A stretch of DNA of 64,000 nt from Cymbidium sinense (GCA_021442155.1 CM038228.1:11511179-11575178), one strand, 5' to 3'; shown: positions 49,331 through 61,357, counted from the first letter of the stretch. Numbers and translations are program-made. The notes: generated from the letters alone by a model not told the origin.

Positions 49331-50159
49331 GTAAGGAATCTACAACATTTCCCTTTGCTCAACGCCTCCTTTTCAACTATACCTCTCTCTCTCTGTGCGT
49401 TTCTTATGGTCTTCTCTTCTTGCCCATTATTCACCGAGTTAATCTTTTTCCTTCTTTGTCCCTTTTTTATATCTCGAAAAGCTTGTGAGGGGTTTTTCCA
49501 GAGCTGTTTAGAGGCAAATTTGCTCGTAATCTTGATTCTGCTCCCAGCTGCTCGAAATGCTTTCTCTCTCTTTGTATTTTTCACTTTTATTTTGTTCGTA
49601 AGAAGTAGCAATTTTTTGTTGATGTTGTTTATCTTTGGGGCAAGGTTTTAAGTAAGGCCTTTGTTTTAATTATCTGTTGAGCTAACGCTTTAATGTTTCC
49701 GGTTTGTGTTCGATTTGGATTTAATTTATAGCCGTCGAATGAAGCTTTGATTGCGGTGAAAATAAACAGAAAGTGTCATTTGGTATGCAGCTGTTAGTTT
49801 TATTTCAAGGAAATAATTTGGGTGGAATTCTGATATGTAAAAATTGCAGTTTTTAGCGTACTGATAATGAACTATAACCCTGATAAAGAAAGGACCTACG
49901 GACTAAAATAGTGGTACCATGTACAGTAGAATTTTTTCGTCAAAAGTTAAAGAACCTTAATGTAGGCATAATTTTAAAAGGGAGCTTAGTGAAATTTTTT
50001 TTAAGCAGAAGAAGCATGATACAATTTTATTATAAGAAGAAGCAAAAATGGGATTCCTTATAGCGTTTCCAATGATTTTATGAAAAAAACAAAATGATTT
50101 TCCGCATTAGTAAAATTGACTTCAGCAACTGTAGTACTCTAAATAAAAATTGGGAATTT

Positions 50160-51636
50160 TGTTTTTATCATTCTATTAATAAAATTGAAGTTGGGGAGGC
50201 TTTAAAGAAAATGAAGTGTGGACCTGATGATATTCCGATAGAAGTGTGGAAATGCTTAGGTGACTAGGGAATTTCTTAGTTTACTAATTTTTTTAATGTT
50301 AATTTGCCAGATGAGTGGAAGAAGAGTTTGTTGGTTCTTATTTTTAAGAATAAAAGTGATGCACAAGAGTGTACAAATTTTAAAGGAATCAAGTACTATT
50401 CATTAAAATTATAGGAGGGAGTAATTGAGCATATGTTATATTGTGATACAAAAGTGTCTCAAAACCAATTTGATTTTGTGCTGGATAGGTCTCTATGGAT
50501 TCTATACATTTGTTGAGAGGTTTGATGGAGAAGTATATAGAAAGTAAGGAGGATCTACATATAACTTTTGTTGATTTAGAGAAAGCATATGATAAAAGTT
50601 CAAAGAGAAGTGCTTTGGAGAGTTCTAGAAAAGAAAGGAGTTGATATTGGCTATATTCAAGTCATCAAGGATATGTATACTAGAGCTATTACTTGTGTTC
50701 AAACACAAGGAATATTGATCAAATATTTTCCTATTTCAGTTGATTACATCAAGGATCCGCTTTAAACCCATATATCTTTGCTTTAGTTATGGATGTTCTT
50801 ACTAGGCATTTATAGGAGGATGTACCTTAGTTTATGCTTTTTGCTTATGATATTCTTCTTGTTGATAAGACTAAAGAGGGAGTTCAAGAGAAACTTGAAT
50901 TATGGAGGTTAACTTTAGGGTCTAAAGGTTTTTGTTTAAGTAGATCTAAAATTGAATATATGGAGTATAATTTTAGTTGTAGAAGATATAATTGTAGGGT
51001 TATGACATTGGGTAATCAAGTCATTAAAAAGAGTGAATGTTTCAGATATCTCGAATCTATTGTTCAAAATGATGGTGAAATAGATGGGGATGTTATTAGT
51101 ATAATTCAAGTTGGATGGTTGAAGTGGAGGAATGCATTTGGCCTATTCTGTGATAGAAAAGTATTGCTTAGTTTTAAGTGAAAATTTTATAAGATGGTGG
51201 TAATACTTGCAGTGATTTATGATGTAGAATGTTGGCTAGTAAAAAAGAAGCATAAAATTGAGTTAGGTGTTTTTGAGATGAGGATGTTTAGGTGGATAAG
51301 TGGTTTTACTCTTAGAGATAAAATGCGAAATGAATATATATGTGATAACATTGAAGTAGATCTAGTGACAAATAAGATTAAAGAGGGTTGCCTTAGATGG
51401 TTTGACCATATAAGCGTCAGCTATCTAATGACCCAGTTTGGAGAGTGGATGCAGTAGATGCACCTTATGTTAAGAAAAGTAAAGGTAGATCTAGAAAGAT
51501 TTGGTTATGATGTATAAAAAATAATATTAGTTTATTAGAATTAAATGAAAATTCGACATTTAATATGACACAATGGAGAAAAATAATTCATGTAGCCGAC
51601 CCCATATAGTGGGATAAAGACTTGTTGTTGTTGTTG
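50160..51636 (+). mobile_element. RTE-type LINE, 5'-truncated and decayed
   Basis: Encodes the second half of an RTE reverse transcriptase in several frames: EALKKMKCGPDDIPIEVWKC (about 50200), FVDLEKAYDK (about 50570), MLFAYDILLVDKTKEGVQEK (50834 on), then ECFRYLESIVQNDGEIDGDV, GWLKWRNAFGLFCDRK and the DNA-end part EMRMFRWISG, LRDKMRNEYI and CLRWFDHI. It ends with HVADP and a TTG repeat (51622-51636), the usual RTE 3' tail. The catalytic FADD box reads FAYD (50840-50851). Stops and frameshifts are many. No endonuclease domain is present, as expected for 5' truncation. Same strand as the host gene. Confidence 0.85.
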
Positions 51637-51656
51637 GTATACAAAATAATATTGAA

Positions 51657-52497
51657 TTTTCAAAAAAAAAGCCAATTACATTTTTTTAATTTTTTTAAAT
51701 AAAATATATTAAAATATATAATCGATAATTTATTTTATTTTAAATATAAAATTAATTAATTTTTTAAAATAAAAATAAACCACTTTTATAAATTTTAAAT
51801 ATATTTAAAATATCTTGTAATTAATTATACATAATTTATTAATTGAATACTAATTATCTCAATTATAGATAAATATGATTATTTAATACAAATATAGGAT
51901 TTTGATGGCAACTTTAAGTATTTATTCATAATCATTTTAATTAAATAATCTAATAAAAAGGAGATGATAAGATGTGAAATTAAGCAAAGGACACTTTTAA
52001 AGAAAAAATTATTTAGAAACAACAACGAGATAAAAAAACCACTTTTTTGAGAAGAAATGAGATTCATTTTTTTGTTTTAAAAAAACTCAAAAATAATTTG
52101 TTTTTTCTTGTGAAAATAAAATTTTTTTTATAAAAAATGTTAAAATAATCTGAAGTTCTTAAAAATTTTTGCTCAGTTCATGCGTGCACTGCACACTCAC
52201 AAAATTTATAAATACAGAAGCAGTTTCAGCAGCCAACGTTGAGAAGTGTGGTCAATGATATATTAGTCTCATTTTTCTTTAAATGTACTCTTTTTGCTTT
52301 TATTTAATTAATATATTATATATAATTAATTACAAGATATTTTGAAATATATTTAAAATTTATAAAGTGGTTTATTTTTTATTTTAAGAAATTAATTAAT
52401 TTAATATTTGAACTAAAATAAATTATCAATTATATCTTAATATATTTTATTTTAAAAAATAAAAAAATGTTTAATACATTGGTATTTTTTTTGAAAA
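51657..52497. mobile_element. Foldback/MITE-like element with about 190-bp inverted arms
   Basis: The left arm (51657-51850) and right arm (about 52300-52497) are reverse complements with few differences; for example AAATATATTTAAAATATCTTGTAATTAATTATA on the left pairs with the segment at 52316-52356. The ends are TTTTCAAAAAAAA and TTTTTTTTGAAAA. The middle (about 450 bases) is AT-rich with no coding. It begins 20 bases after the LINE tail. Confidence 0.75.
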
Positions 52498-52893
52498 CGC
52501 AAAATCAATTTGTGTTTTTATAAAATCATCAAAAACTCTATAGGGAATCCCGTTTTTACTCCTTTTTATAATAAAATTGTGTCATACTACTTTTGCTTAA
52601 AATTTTTTTTACTAAGCTCCCTTTTAAAATTATGCCCTTTAATGTCTCAGATAGGACTGGATAGAATGTATAGCGATATTTGGAAGTTATTTCATAACAG
52701 ATACTGACTATATAGCTGTGCTTGACGACATTTACTCACCTGCTATTTCATATAATTTTGACTTCTTTTTACTTGTTTCAGAAAGATGCTGGCTTGATGA
52801 AGTTGATGTTTCTCCTTTCTGTATCCATTTAATCTCAATGTCTGTTATCTTTCTTCTATGGCTTACAGTATTGCTTATTTACAGGCCTGGTGG

Positions 52894-52938
52894 ATGATCT
52901 TTATTCAGCTGAAAGGAAGTTATGGCTACTCTTCTTGA
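52894..52938 (+). promoter_or_regulatory. Overlapping upstream ORF at the OSCA start
   Basis: ATG at 52894 opens a 14-codon frame (MIFIQLKGSYGYSS) ending TGA at 52936-52938, in another frame and overlapping the main ATG by 17 bases. The context before its ATG is weak (T at -3), whereas the main ATG has G at -3 and G at +4, so leaky scanning would be expected. It only matters if the leader starts at or before 52885 as inferred. Confidence 0.45.
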
Positions 52939-53235
52939 CATTGGTGTTTCAGCAGCTATAAATATACTATCTGCCTTTGCCTTCCTGCTGGCATTTGCGA
53001 TACTGCGACTTCAGCCATTTAATGACAGGGTATACTTCCCTAAATGGTACCTTAAAGGAGTTAGAAGCAGCCCTTCAAGTAATGGTGCATTTGTCCAGAA
53101 GTTTGTCAATCTAGACTATACATCATATCTGAGGATTTTTGCTTGGATTCCTGCTGCCCTCAAAATGCCTGAACCTGAGCTGATTGAACATGCAGGATTG
53201 GATTCTGCAGTTTATTTACGGATTTACCTGTTAGG
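52922..53235 (+). CDS. OSCA/CSC1-like calcium-permeable channel, coding exon 1
   Basis: Encodes residues 1-104 (plus two bases) of an OSCA1-clade protein: MATLLDIGVSAAINILSAFA at the start, then RLQPFNDRVYFPKWYLKG and MPEPELIEHAGLDSAVYLRI. These match the conserved N-terminus of plant OSCA/CSC1 channels, known as hyperosmolality- and tension-gated cation channels of the plasma membrane. A first membrane helix spans about residues 8-28, in the late-exocytosis-associated N-terminal domain. The ATG is the family's usual start and has G at -3 and +4. The exon ends CTGTTAGG|GTATTC (phase 2), which joins in frame to exon 2. No stop or shift, so the gene looks intact as far as it goes. The full protein in this family is about 750-800 residues. 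The clade member is not determined. Confidence 0.92.
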
Positions 53236-55325
53236 GTATTCCTCATTTTGATCTTCTACTTGCTTGTTAGTTTGAGAATTGTTTCATCAATTTGTTGATT
53301 ATTTTTTATGGGATGCTTTCTTGCTATATGATAATTTTTATGCACATTATATAGATTTAGAATTTTAGATTGATTCTTTATTATTTTTCTGAAGGAATTT
53401 AAGTGAAGGTTTCAATGCATTGAATAGGGTTCCATAGGAAGCTCATTAGTTATACTCATAAACCTTTAACCATAGCTTTCTTGTTGACCTTTTTTTTACC
53501 CATAATTTAATGATTGAATCTGAGTCATATAAACCGTCAATCATACTTTTCATGTTGACTTGTTTTTTACTTTAATAATTTAATGGTTAAATATGCGATA
53601 GTTTGAGCAAGCACAGTAGTAAGGACATATCATCTTTGATTTAGCAATGAATAATTGTTCATTTCCACATAATAAAAAGTTCCCAAGCTTTATTACTGAT
53701 GCTTATTCTATTTCCCTTCATAAATATATCTAGGAATGTAGAATACTTGTGGAGAGAGCCAAGTTTCTTTTGAAATCAATTTATCTATATCCTTAAAGAA
53801 AACTTCACCTTCATCTGGATGGAAGTTGTGTGATTAATTAGAAATGGTGGAGATAAAAAGACCAGATGTATTTCCAGAAATGGCAAGAGCAATTGCAAGG
53901 TTCTGACTGTTGGGCAGAGATGAGATGGAAGGATAATTAATTTTTAAATTAGAATCTTTAATAGAAGGAAAGGTAACAACAAAAGCAGGGGTATCATTCT
54001 GATATCTTCAAAACGTTCCAAAAGAATAACTAGAGGCTTCATGTTTGATGCAGCATATTCATTATTGGGAAAAAAATTCTCTCATGAATGCATAATTTTA
54101 ATGTTTCTTACAAAAATATATCCGCTTCAACCTCCAAACCTGTAAGAGCCACAGATTTGGCATGGACAACAGAAATAATCCTAATACAAACTGAATTGAA
54201 GGGCTTAGATGAATCATCAAATACAATGACCTTGCTGACCTTGCTCCTTTTAACAAAATTCTGAGATAAATTAGAAGATTCAAGAAAGGGATTATTGACA
54301 AGATTATAATGGGAGATTAAATATCGATTTTAGGTTGAAAAGTTAAATTTTTGGGAGTTATCTTAATGCCATCAACTAATATAAGCACTTTGGTTTCTGA
54401 TAAAGAATCTTTAACAATAGTATGCTTAATGCTTATCCATACAAGTAAGCTTTCCAGAATTAGAGACAATCACCTCAGTTGCATTCCAATTCCAATGACA
54501 AAAAGGTAAAACAATTCAATCCATATAAAAGCTTCTTATTAACTATGGAGGCTCCATTATTTTTACTCCATTTATTCTCCATCACAAAAAATCGACCAAA
54601 CCTCATACATTTTCCCTGTCCTTTTTATTACAAGGATTCCAGTTTAATGATGGAGATGATGCAGAGCCAATCTCTTTTCAAATGCCAATTAAGAGCTTCT
54701 AATAAGTCATTCCTTCTAACTCTAAGATTGGAGATATAAATATTTTACTATTTATAGCAAAATATTACTAACTGTTATCCTTTATTTATGGAAAATGCAT
54801 GTGAATTATTTCTTGATTGTTTTTAAAGAAGAGAAGACAATTTTTAATCATACGTTCAGTTTTTTTCTTACATCTGAAAGAAATGCAACCATTTCTATAA
54901 TTACTTGCAAAATATCCCTTTTTCAAATGTTTGAAATAGGTAGGAATAGTCTTGTGTCTGTGAGGGAGCGTGGAGTTGAAATGTTAAAGGTTAAAAGACT
55001 TACTGCAATGGGAATTTTCAAAGGTTCAGCATAATATTTGCTTGAAGGATGATTGCCAAAATTTAAAAACTCTAAGCTTGGAGATAGTCTAACTGATGGC
55101 TACGTCCCCCACCTTTGGTTTTTTTTTTCCATAATTCCTTCTTTCCTAAGGGATCAATAAGCTAATATAGATAAGTAGTCAACAAATCTTTCGAGCATAA
55201 ACAAATGCAATTCAATTAATTAATTTTTAAATTTGCAATTGCATATTTTTTCTTAAAATAATATAATAGTCTTGAAATAATTAAAGTTTTCATTATTGTT
55301 CTTATTGTTGTTTCTTACATAACAG
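53236..55325 (+). other. OSCA intron 1 (2090 bp)
   Basis: GTATTC donor and TTACATAACAG acceptor. It separates exons 1 and 2 at the position where related OSCA genes also have an intron. Between about 53800 and 54740 the minus strand shows broken coding-like stretches (for example KSVALTGLEVEADIFL near 54120-54170 and LSETKVLILVDGIKITPKN near 54350-54400). These loosely recall ORF1 of plant L1-type LINEs, but I cannot confirm it. Confidence 0.75.
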
Positions 55326-55472
55326 GCTTAAAATATTTGTTCCTATTGCTTTCTTGGGATTCGCGATCTTGGTGCCTGTGAACTACACAAATAATACTCT
55401 CGAGTCTTTGAAGGTGGAGTATAGTGATATAGACAAGCTTTCTATATCAAACATTCCTAAAGGATCAGACAG
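55326..55472 (+). CDS. OSCA/CSC1-like calcium-permeable channel, coding exon 2
   Basis: Continues exon 1 in frame (codon GG|G at the junction) with LKIFVPIAFLGFAILVPVNY, the second membrane helix, then the conserved EYSDIDKLSISNIPKGSDR. It ends GACAG|GTTAGT (phase 2). In family members this Arg is followed by FWTH at the start of the next exon; I searched to 64000 by eye and did not find that continuation, so exon 3 and the rest lie beyond the window. Joined coding length is 461 bases, giving 153 complete codons. Confidence 0.92.
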
Positions 55473-56569
55473 GTTAGTAATCTTTATATTGAATTGCATG
55501 ATTAGGTTCGTGAAGGATATTTATACATTATAGATGACATCAGTGTTGTTTATTTGAAACTCATTTGCTTGGTCATATTATTAAGGTTAGAGATTACATA
55601 CTCTCTGTATAATTTAAAATTGAAATTCAAGTTGTTTAGACTAATCTAGATTTATGACAATTTTGACTCTTTTTAAATTTGTATCCAAGTATTAATTAAA
55701 TTAGTTCCTACGAATAATTACTTTCTTGTTGCAATACCCATTACCTGAAGCTTCTATTTAATCTTAATAAAATCTCTGTGACTAATGATATCAAAACATC
55801 TTCAATCATCTTCTTCGCTGATTCTACATTTGCTACCAGTGAGCTTAGTTGTTTGTCATTGCCAAGATCTCAATGGCAGCAGTTCAATGTTAGAGGGTGC
55901 GGTGCCAAGTGGACTCAACTTCAAGCAGAGGTCAAAACTCAAATCGTTATAGGAAGTGAAGCAGTGGTTGGTGGTTATCCTCTTCATTTTATGTGAGGAG
56001 GTGTTGCATCTTGAGAAAGAAATGGTATTATTGCACCTTGGTTATAACAATGACTGGGAGGATAATTAAAGTAGGCTTATTATTAAGCTTGGCATGTTAT
56101 TTTATATTTTTTGAGTTATGAATGATTTAAGTGTATGGTTGAGGGAGTTAGAGCAAAAGATAGCAAATTATTTTGTGGTCATATTGTACCGTGCGTACTT
56201 TTCTTTGTCCATGACTTTATCTCTCTAATTTTTTCCATCTGGTGATGTTGCTTTTGGCATTTAAACTTTAGCATGCAACTGGATCATGTTTGGGAATATT
56301 TTTGGGTCAAAATATTTAATCTTTGAAAACTCTTGGCATTCTTGTTCCAACAAACTGGTATCCAAGCATAGATTTAGATCGATGACTGTGAAGTTTGGGG
56401 ACATAGGATGAAATCTGATGGTGTCAATGAAATTTTAATCTTGAAAAGCTTTGATGTGTGATTCTTCCTATGATAAACATATGTAAAAAGCTCTATCAGG
56501 AGCAAATATTTTATTTACTGTGTATGCTAAAAGATCATCATATATTTGAAAAAGTCTGCAACAATGTAG

Positions 56570-57170
56570 TGGATGAAATTTGATGATCAAAATTTATTGA
56601 TTGATGTTATCTAAAAAAATTGACATGCTGTGGACGTTTATGATAAAAATCTTTATGAAGTATTCTATGAAGATATGATTTCTAAGCTTGATGGTGTTAT
56701 ATGTAAAGTGAGGGATTGCTTATGAAGGGAGACATGAAGAAAAAGCCTAAGTCTCTAGGTAATTTTGTTGGTAGGGAAAATGTTTATTTTTGTACTTGAA
56801 AGTAAGGGCATATCAAGAAATATTGTGTACTTAGAAGATAATTGAGCAACAAGTAGAGATAACTATTGGGAGAATAGTGCATAAGATGTTTTCCACTTAT
56901 AAGCCATATTTTGGTATCCATGTTTATGTGAGAAACGATGTTACGTGCAGGATTATTCAGTTTGACATTGTTTTTATTAAGATACATATTTTTGTATTTA
57001 GGACTTTTGTGACTATGAAATATATAATAGATCCAAGAGTGAAACTTATATCCTTATATGCTTTGAGTGATATAGGATATAAGTTTTCTGGAGAATATTG
57101 AGAACCTCAAGGTTTATAGAGGATTTATGATTATCATGAAGGTTAGTAGTTTCAAAAGATTAAGTTGCAG
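56570..57170 (+). pseudogene. Ty1/copia gag-protease remnant
   Basis: A worn zinc-knuckle end of gag (MKKKPKSLGNFVGRENVYFC, then GHIKKYC, about 56730-56830, with stops inside) is followed by the protease and pre-integrase leader of copia elements: MFSTYKPYFGIHVYVRNDVT (56886 on), RTFVTMKYIIDPRVKLISLY and LSDIGYKFSGE, then LKVYRGFMIIMK in another frame. These align with the HxPNRDWFSTYE...MGN...VRHVPDLKKNLISLG pattern of TNT1-type elements. The catalytic aspartate part is lost. The 57300-57900 DNA after it may include its LTR, but I could not define ends. Confidence 0.55.
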
Positions 57171-58337
57171 TGCACAACCAAATTGCCATTGGACTGGGTT
57201 CATCATGAATTTCGGCATCTTCAACCTGGTTTGAGATAAAAGTCGCAGTTCTATCAGAATATTCTAAAAATATTTAGTTTAAAGCTTAGTCACTTAGGAC
57301 TTACTATAATTGCACGAAGCAATCTACACAACTGCCAGCCAACTATGTTTCCTAAAAAGCTATATTATTAAATTTTTTTTATTGTACTTGCCAAATTCAA
57401 ATGCAACCAATTATGTAATGCCTATGGGTTAGTCTAAATTTATAATTAGAGAAAGATCCTCATGAGTTCAAAGACCTTTCGAGAGTACAAGCTTAACTAT
57501 TTAGTATTTCTAATTTGTTAATTTCTGTTTTATATAGTAATTGAATCTATTATCTATTTGATATTAAATATTAATGTATTAATTTAATATACTAATATGT
57601 AAATATCTATTTAATTTTTTTTATATTTTTATGTATAAATAGAATAATTTATTTTATTAGACTATTAGAATAATATATCGAATAATAGGAAGTGTAAAAA
57701 GAGAAATTCGTTGTATATATATTTGTACTACTGTTGGTCATCTTTTTTTTTTTTATCGAGAAATAGAAGAAGCCATATAAGGATTTTGCAGGCCTACTCA
57801 TAGGCTATCTAACTCTTGCTCTATATAAAATCTCTCTCTTTTCCTTCTTATTACTTTCTCTCTTGCGTTCTTTCTTTCTTCCCCTCGCAGCTCCTTGCTA
57901 GGTGAGACCACAACAATTCAAGATTTAATATCTTTTTAAGATGCTGTAATCGTGTATCATGCCACAAATTAGAAAAGGAGCCCGATAAGAGGAAACAAAT
58001 GTCCCAAAGAGATTTCTGTTAACATGGAGTGCGCAAGGGAGTTTGTTATGCAATAGATGAACGCATTGCATTAAAAAATGGTCGCATTAATCGAAGAGGC
58101 ACTAGAGCATGCGTTTAGTGTTACACCCGGAGTTTCGATGTCATTTGACTTGTCAAAGTCGGTGATAAGAAGAGGAAAACTATTGATGGCGAAGGGCTGA
58201 GGGCTAGGGGAGCTTTGCTATTTTCACTAGTAGAAGAAGATGATACTTACTACTCTGATAGTAATGACTCTTCCCCATCTGACCATAAGGTAGAAAGAAT
58301 AGGGGAAGAAAGAAGAAAAATAGAAGATTAAAGGAAG

Positions 58338-59488
58338 CCATTGGAGAATGCTTTCTCCAGAGAGATCATGGAGGTTGAGCTGCCCAAGAAGTTCATAATT
58401 TTATCTTTGGAGTTTTACAAGTGGAGATTAGATTCTACTGATCTCCTCGCAACTTTTGAGTTTACTGTTTGTTTATTGAGGATCAACAATGCACTGAAGT
58501 GCTTTTTGTTCTTCATGACTTTGAAGTAATCAGCCTTGCACTCGTTCCACAACCTCCCTGTAGGGGTTATTACTTGTTTTGCTGACTTCAAGCATATGCT
58601 AATTATGCAATTTGCTGGAACTTAAAAGCATAGCAAGAGTTTGTAAACCTTATTACGATGAGTTTACCAGGAGCCAATTGAATCATTGAGAAGTTTTATC
58701 ACTCGCTTCCAGTGGGAGATGCTGTAAGTCCGAGATCTCGAGCTTGTAGTAGCTCGTGCTGCACTTGCTCAAGGTCTGGGAGAAGGCCCTTTCTACTGTG
58801 TTGGGTTTACAATACTTAAAATACTAGTTGAGTTGTTGGAGCTAGCCAACAACCACATATCTGTAGAGGAGTACAATTTATTTCCTAGTACGTCTGGAGT
58901 GCATGATATGGAGTAACAACACCCTCAAAAGAGAAAGCTTAATAAATTTTCAAAAGAAGATGGAAGCCCCCTTGCGGGCGAAATGATGAAATAGACTTGA
59001 TAGGAATCCAATTTGTCTCTTTGAGAGGCAAACTCGATTTGATGAACGAAGAGGAGATCAAAGAATGGAGAGGAGGTTGCCACATCCAACTCATTACCTA
59101 CCCACCATGACTTCACTACAACTCAATGACTGAAGTAGAAGAGGCGATTCAAAACAAAGATTATTTCAAGAGGCCACTAATGAATGTTGATGGTTGTCTG
59201 TGTGACCCAAAGAAGTATTGTGCCTACCATAAAGATCACGACCACGACACTAAGGAATGTCGTCATTTGAAAAGCTTAATTAATGATCTTATTGAGGCTG
59301 TAAAATTGTTGGAGTTCTTATCTCTAGAGGCTAACATCAGGAGACAAGGAAAGGCGCTTGCTGAGAAGACAAGCAATGAGCCTGTACCGCCACATGTAAT
59401 TCACGTCTCGGGCGTAGTTTCTACTATTCTCAGAGAAGACGAGCTAGAAGCTTCTTGCCAAATTAGCCTCAAACGACTCAGGTCATGA
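58338..59488 (+). pseudogene. Gag of third Tat fragment
   Basis: The gag domain starts near 58341 with AFSREIMEVELPKKFIILSL and has LKCFLFFMTLK (58500-58530) and LRSFITRFQWE (about 58690), in the spacing of Tat gag proteins. A 120-codon frame (59126-59488) carries the histidine/cysteine-rich CAYHKDHDHDTKECRHLKSL (about 59220-59280), typical of the end of Tat gag. Stops lie between the two parts. Confidence 0.7.
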
Positions 59489-59529
59489 GAGGTAAATTTG
59501 GTGAACTCATCCAAGCCTTCGATGAATGA

Positions 59530-60067
59530 CCAGCTACTCATCATCTTCACTGATGAGAATTTGCCCGCCAAAGAGAACCCATATAATGATGCTATTGTGG
59601 TCACCTCACTGATTGCGAATTATCAAGTTGGTAGCATTTTGATAGACATGGAGCTTGGTGAATATTCTATTTAAGAGTGTCTATGAGAAGATGAGATTGG
59701 GGAACTCTCATTTGGATCCCACCTTTAGATTGCTATATGGCTTTTCTGAAGAACACAAGGAAACCTATGAATTCATTTCACTACTTGTGACCTAGGGAGA
59801 AGGTAGGAAACAATTCACTATGATGACATATTTTGTTGTGGTAGATACTCCAGCTACTTATAACTCTATCTTGGTTGTCTTTTGTTGAGTACATTCAAGA
59901 CGATTGTTTCAACTTATCATGTTGCCATAAAATTCCCAGGAGGGGAAATAATCACAGTTTTCAACGACTTGTTGCAATTAAGAGCCTGCTATTTGAAAGT
60001 TGCTTGTAACATCCAAGAGGAGGTATTGCAACTAAACGTAAGGAAGGGGACTAGCCTTGAGCTATAG
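59530..60067 (+). pseudogene. Protease of third Tat fragment
   Basis: NPYNDAIVVTSLIANYQVGS followed by ILIDMEL (about 59578-59655) matches the start of Tat proteases (NDALVV...RVLVDQGSSAD). The usual GSS after the Asp is lost in a frameshift. The C-terminal half (VVVDTPATYNSI, STYHVAIKFP, about 59835-59945) is in a separate frame. Confidence 0.65.
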
Positions 60068-60179
60068 AGATGATAGAAGAGGTTGTTGTTGAAGATGTTG
60101 AAGTCGACAGAGCCTTTAAGATTAGTACTGCCTTCGACATTGAAGTAAGAGGCGAGTTGATGTCAACTTTGAAGGAATA

Positions 60180-60770
60180 TCAAGATGTGTTCTGAAGCTA
60201 AGTCAATTTTGATGTTGCCTAGTTTGCAAAGAAAATGCCATGCATTGATCTTGATGTCGCTTACCATATGTTGAATATTGATTCCAAAGCTAGGCCGATT
60301 AAGCAAAAGATGCGACCATCGGAGACTATCCTTGTAGAGCCAATTAAAGAAAAGGTGAAGAGGTTGCTTGATGCAGGATTCATTCAAGAGGTGCAATTCT
60401 CGGATTGACTTGCTAATGTCATCATGGTGCGGAAGTCCAACAACAATTGGATGGTGTGCATCAGCTTCACCAACTTGAACTCTGTTTGTCCAAAGGGCAA
60501 CAATTCATTGCCACTCATTGACGCACTAGTGGATTCGACAGTCGGATTTTTGGTGATGAGTTTCCTAGACGCTTTCTTAAACCATCCAAATTAAGATGCA
60601 TCCAATCAATAGTGAAAAAATTGTGTTTATTATGTAGGGATGGTCTTATTGTTATAATGTAATGCTTTTTGGGCATAAAAACACTAGCACTACTTATCAA
60701 TGATATATGAATGTAATTTTTAAAAGTAAAAAAGGAAGAAATGTTGAAGTGTATATTGATGACTTGTTAA
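60180..60770 (+). pseudogene. Reverse transcriptase of third Tat fragment (truncated)
   Basis: RPIKQKMRPSETILVEPIKE (about 60294-60353), RLLDAGFIQEVQFSD, LANVIMVRKSNNNWMVCISF and LPLIDALVDST lead to VYIDDLL (YIDD at 60752-60763, both aspartates kept). Stops at 60403 and near 60591, plus frameshifts. The next bases belong to the GACACG repeat. Confidence 0.75.
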
Positions 60771-61357
60771 ATATTATGCACCGACACTCCTATAGATAGT
60801 GGCATGTAGTGTCCAACGCGTGTTGGATGCCAATACATGTTCGACACGACTCCGACACGTATCAGACACGTCTTTAGTCCATTTAAAATAATAATTTTAA
60901 AAAAAATATAACATGTGTGTTGGACACATGTGCCGTTAAATTAAAATAATAACTATTTCAAATATAAGTTATAAATTTATAATTTATTTCTTAATTTATA
61001 ACTCATTTTCCTTGATGTGACATCGCCAAACTCTTTTCTCCAAATCTCCGTCCCATCTTTTTCACAAGACATGGTTAGAGTTTCTCATATGATTGTCGAG
61101 CATCGTCGACCATTGTCACCAACGTCTTCGTCGTCACCATCACTGTTGAATGTTAATGTCTTTACATTTTGCGCCACTCTTTCATTTAATGCTTTCATAT
61201 CATCTATGGACGTTTTATTTTTGTTTGAAGTTCATATTAGACTTAAATGTTTTATCTTCTTTTTGCTCTTAATTCTCTATTTATTTTATTTATATTAGAT
61301 ATATTTTTTATAATACTTGAGATATAAAAATTTATAATATCGTGTTCCACGTGTTCG
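60771..61357. repeat. Dispersed repeat with GACACG/CGTGTC-rich ends
   Basis: The left end reads GCACCGACACTCC...GTGTCCAACGCGTGTTGG...TTCGACACGACTCCGACACG. The right end reads ATCGTGTTCCACGTGTTCG. The centre is AT-rich with a short SPSSSSP-coding patch (about 61100-61145). Repeats rich in CGACAC next to ATGCACCGACACTCC are common in plant genomes and are thought to be non-autonomous DNA transposons. It abruptly interrupts the RT and abuts the LTR at 61358. Confidence 0.5.

Larger units (their letters stand above)
49331..52884 (+). other. Putative 5' UTR intron of the OSCA gene
   Basis: GTAAGG donor at 49331 and TTTACAG acceptor ending at 52884. An earlier acceptor TTGTTTCAG ends at 52781 and could define a small exon 52782-52820. 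The intron holds the LINE (about 50160-51636) and the foldback element (51657-52497). Inferred from signals; no transcript seen. Confidence 0.4.
58330..60770 (+). mobile_element. Third Tat-lineage Ty3/gypsy fragment (gag to RT)
   Basis: Plus-strand order gag, zinc-knuckle-like region, protease, RT, cut at 60770 within the RT just after its catalytic box. It belongs to a different Tat subfamily from the element at 1-13772, because its gag and protease motifs differ. Many stops. Lies in intron 2 of the OSCA gene, in sense orientation. Confidence 0.8.

Noticed and set aside
49294..49651. Opposing ORFs of over 100 codons on both strands
   Set aside because: They lie over the likely 5' UTR exon and intron start, have CT-rich low-complexity translations, no domain, and cross the strong GTAAGG donor.
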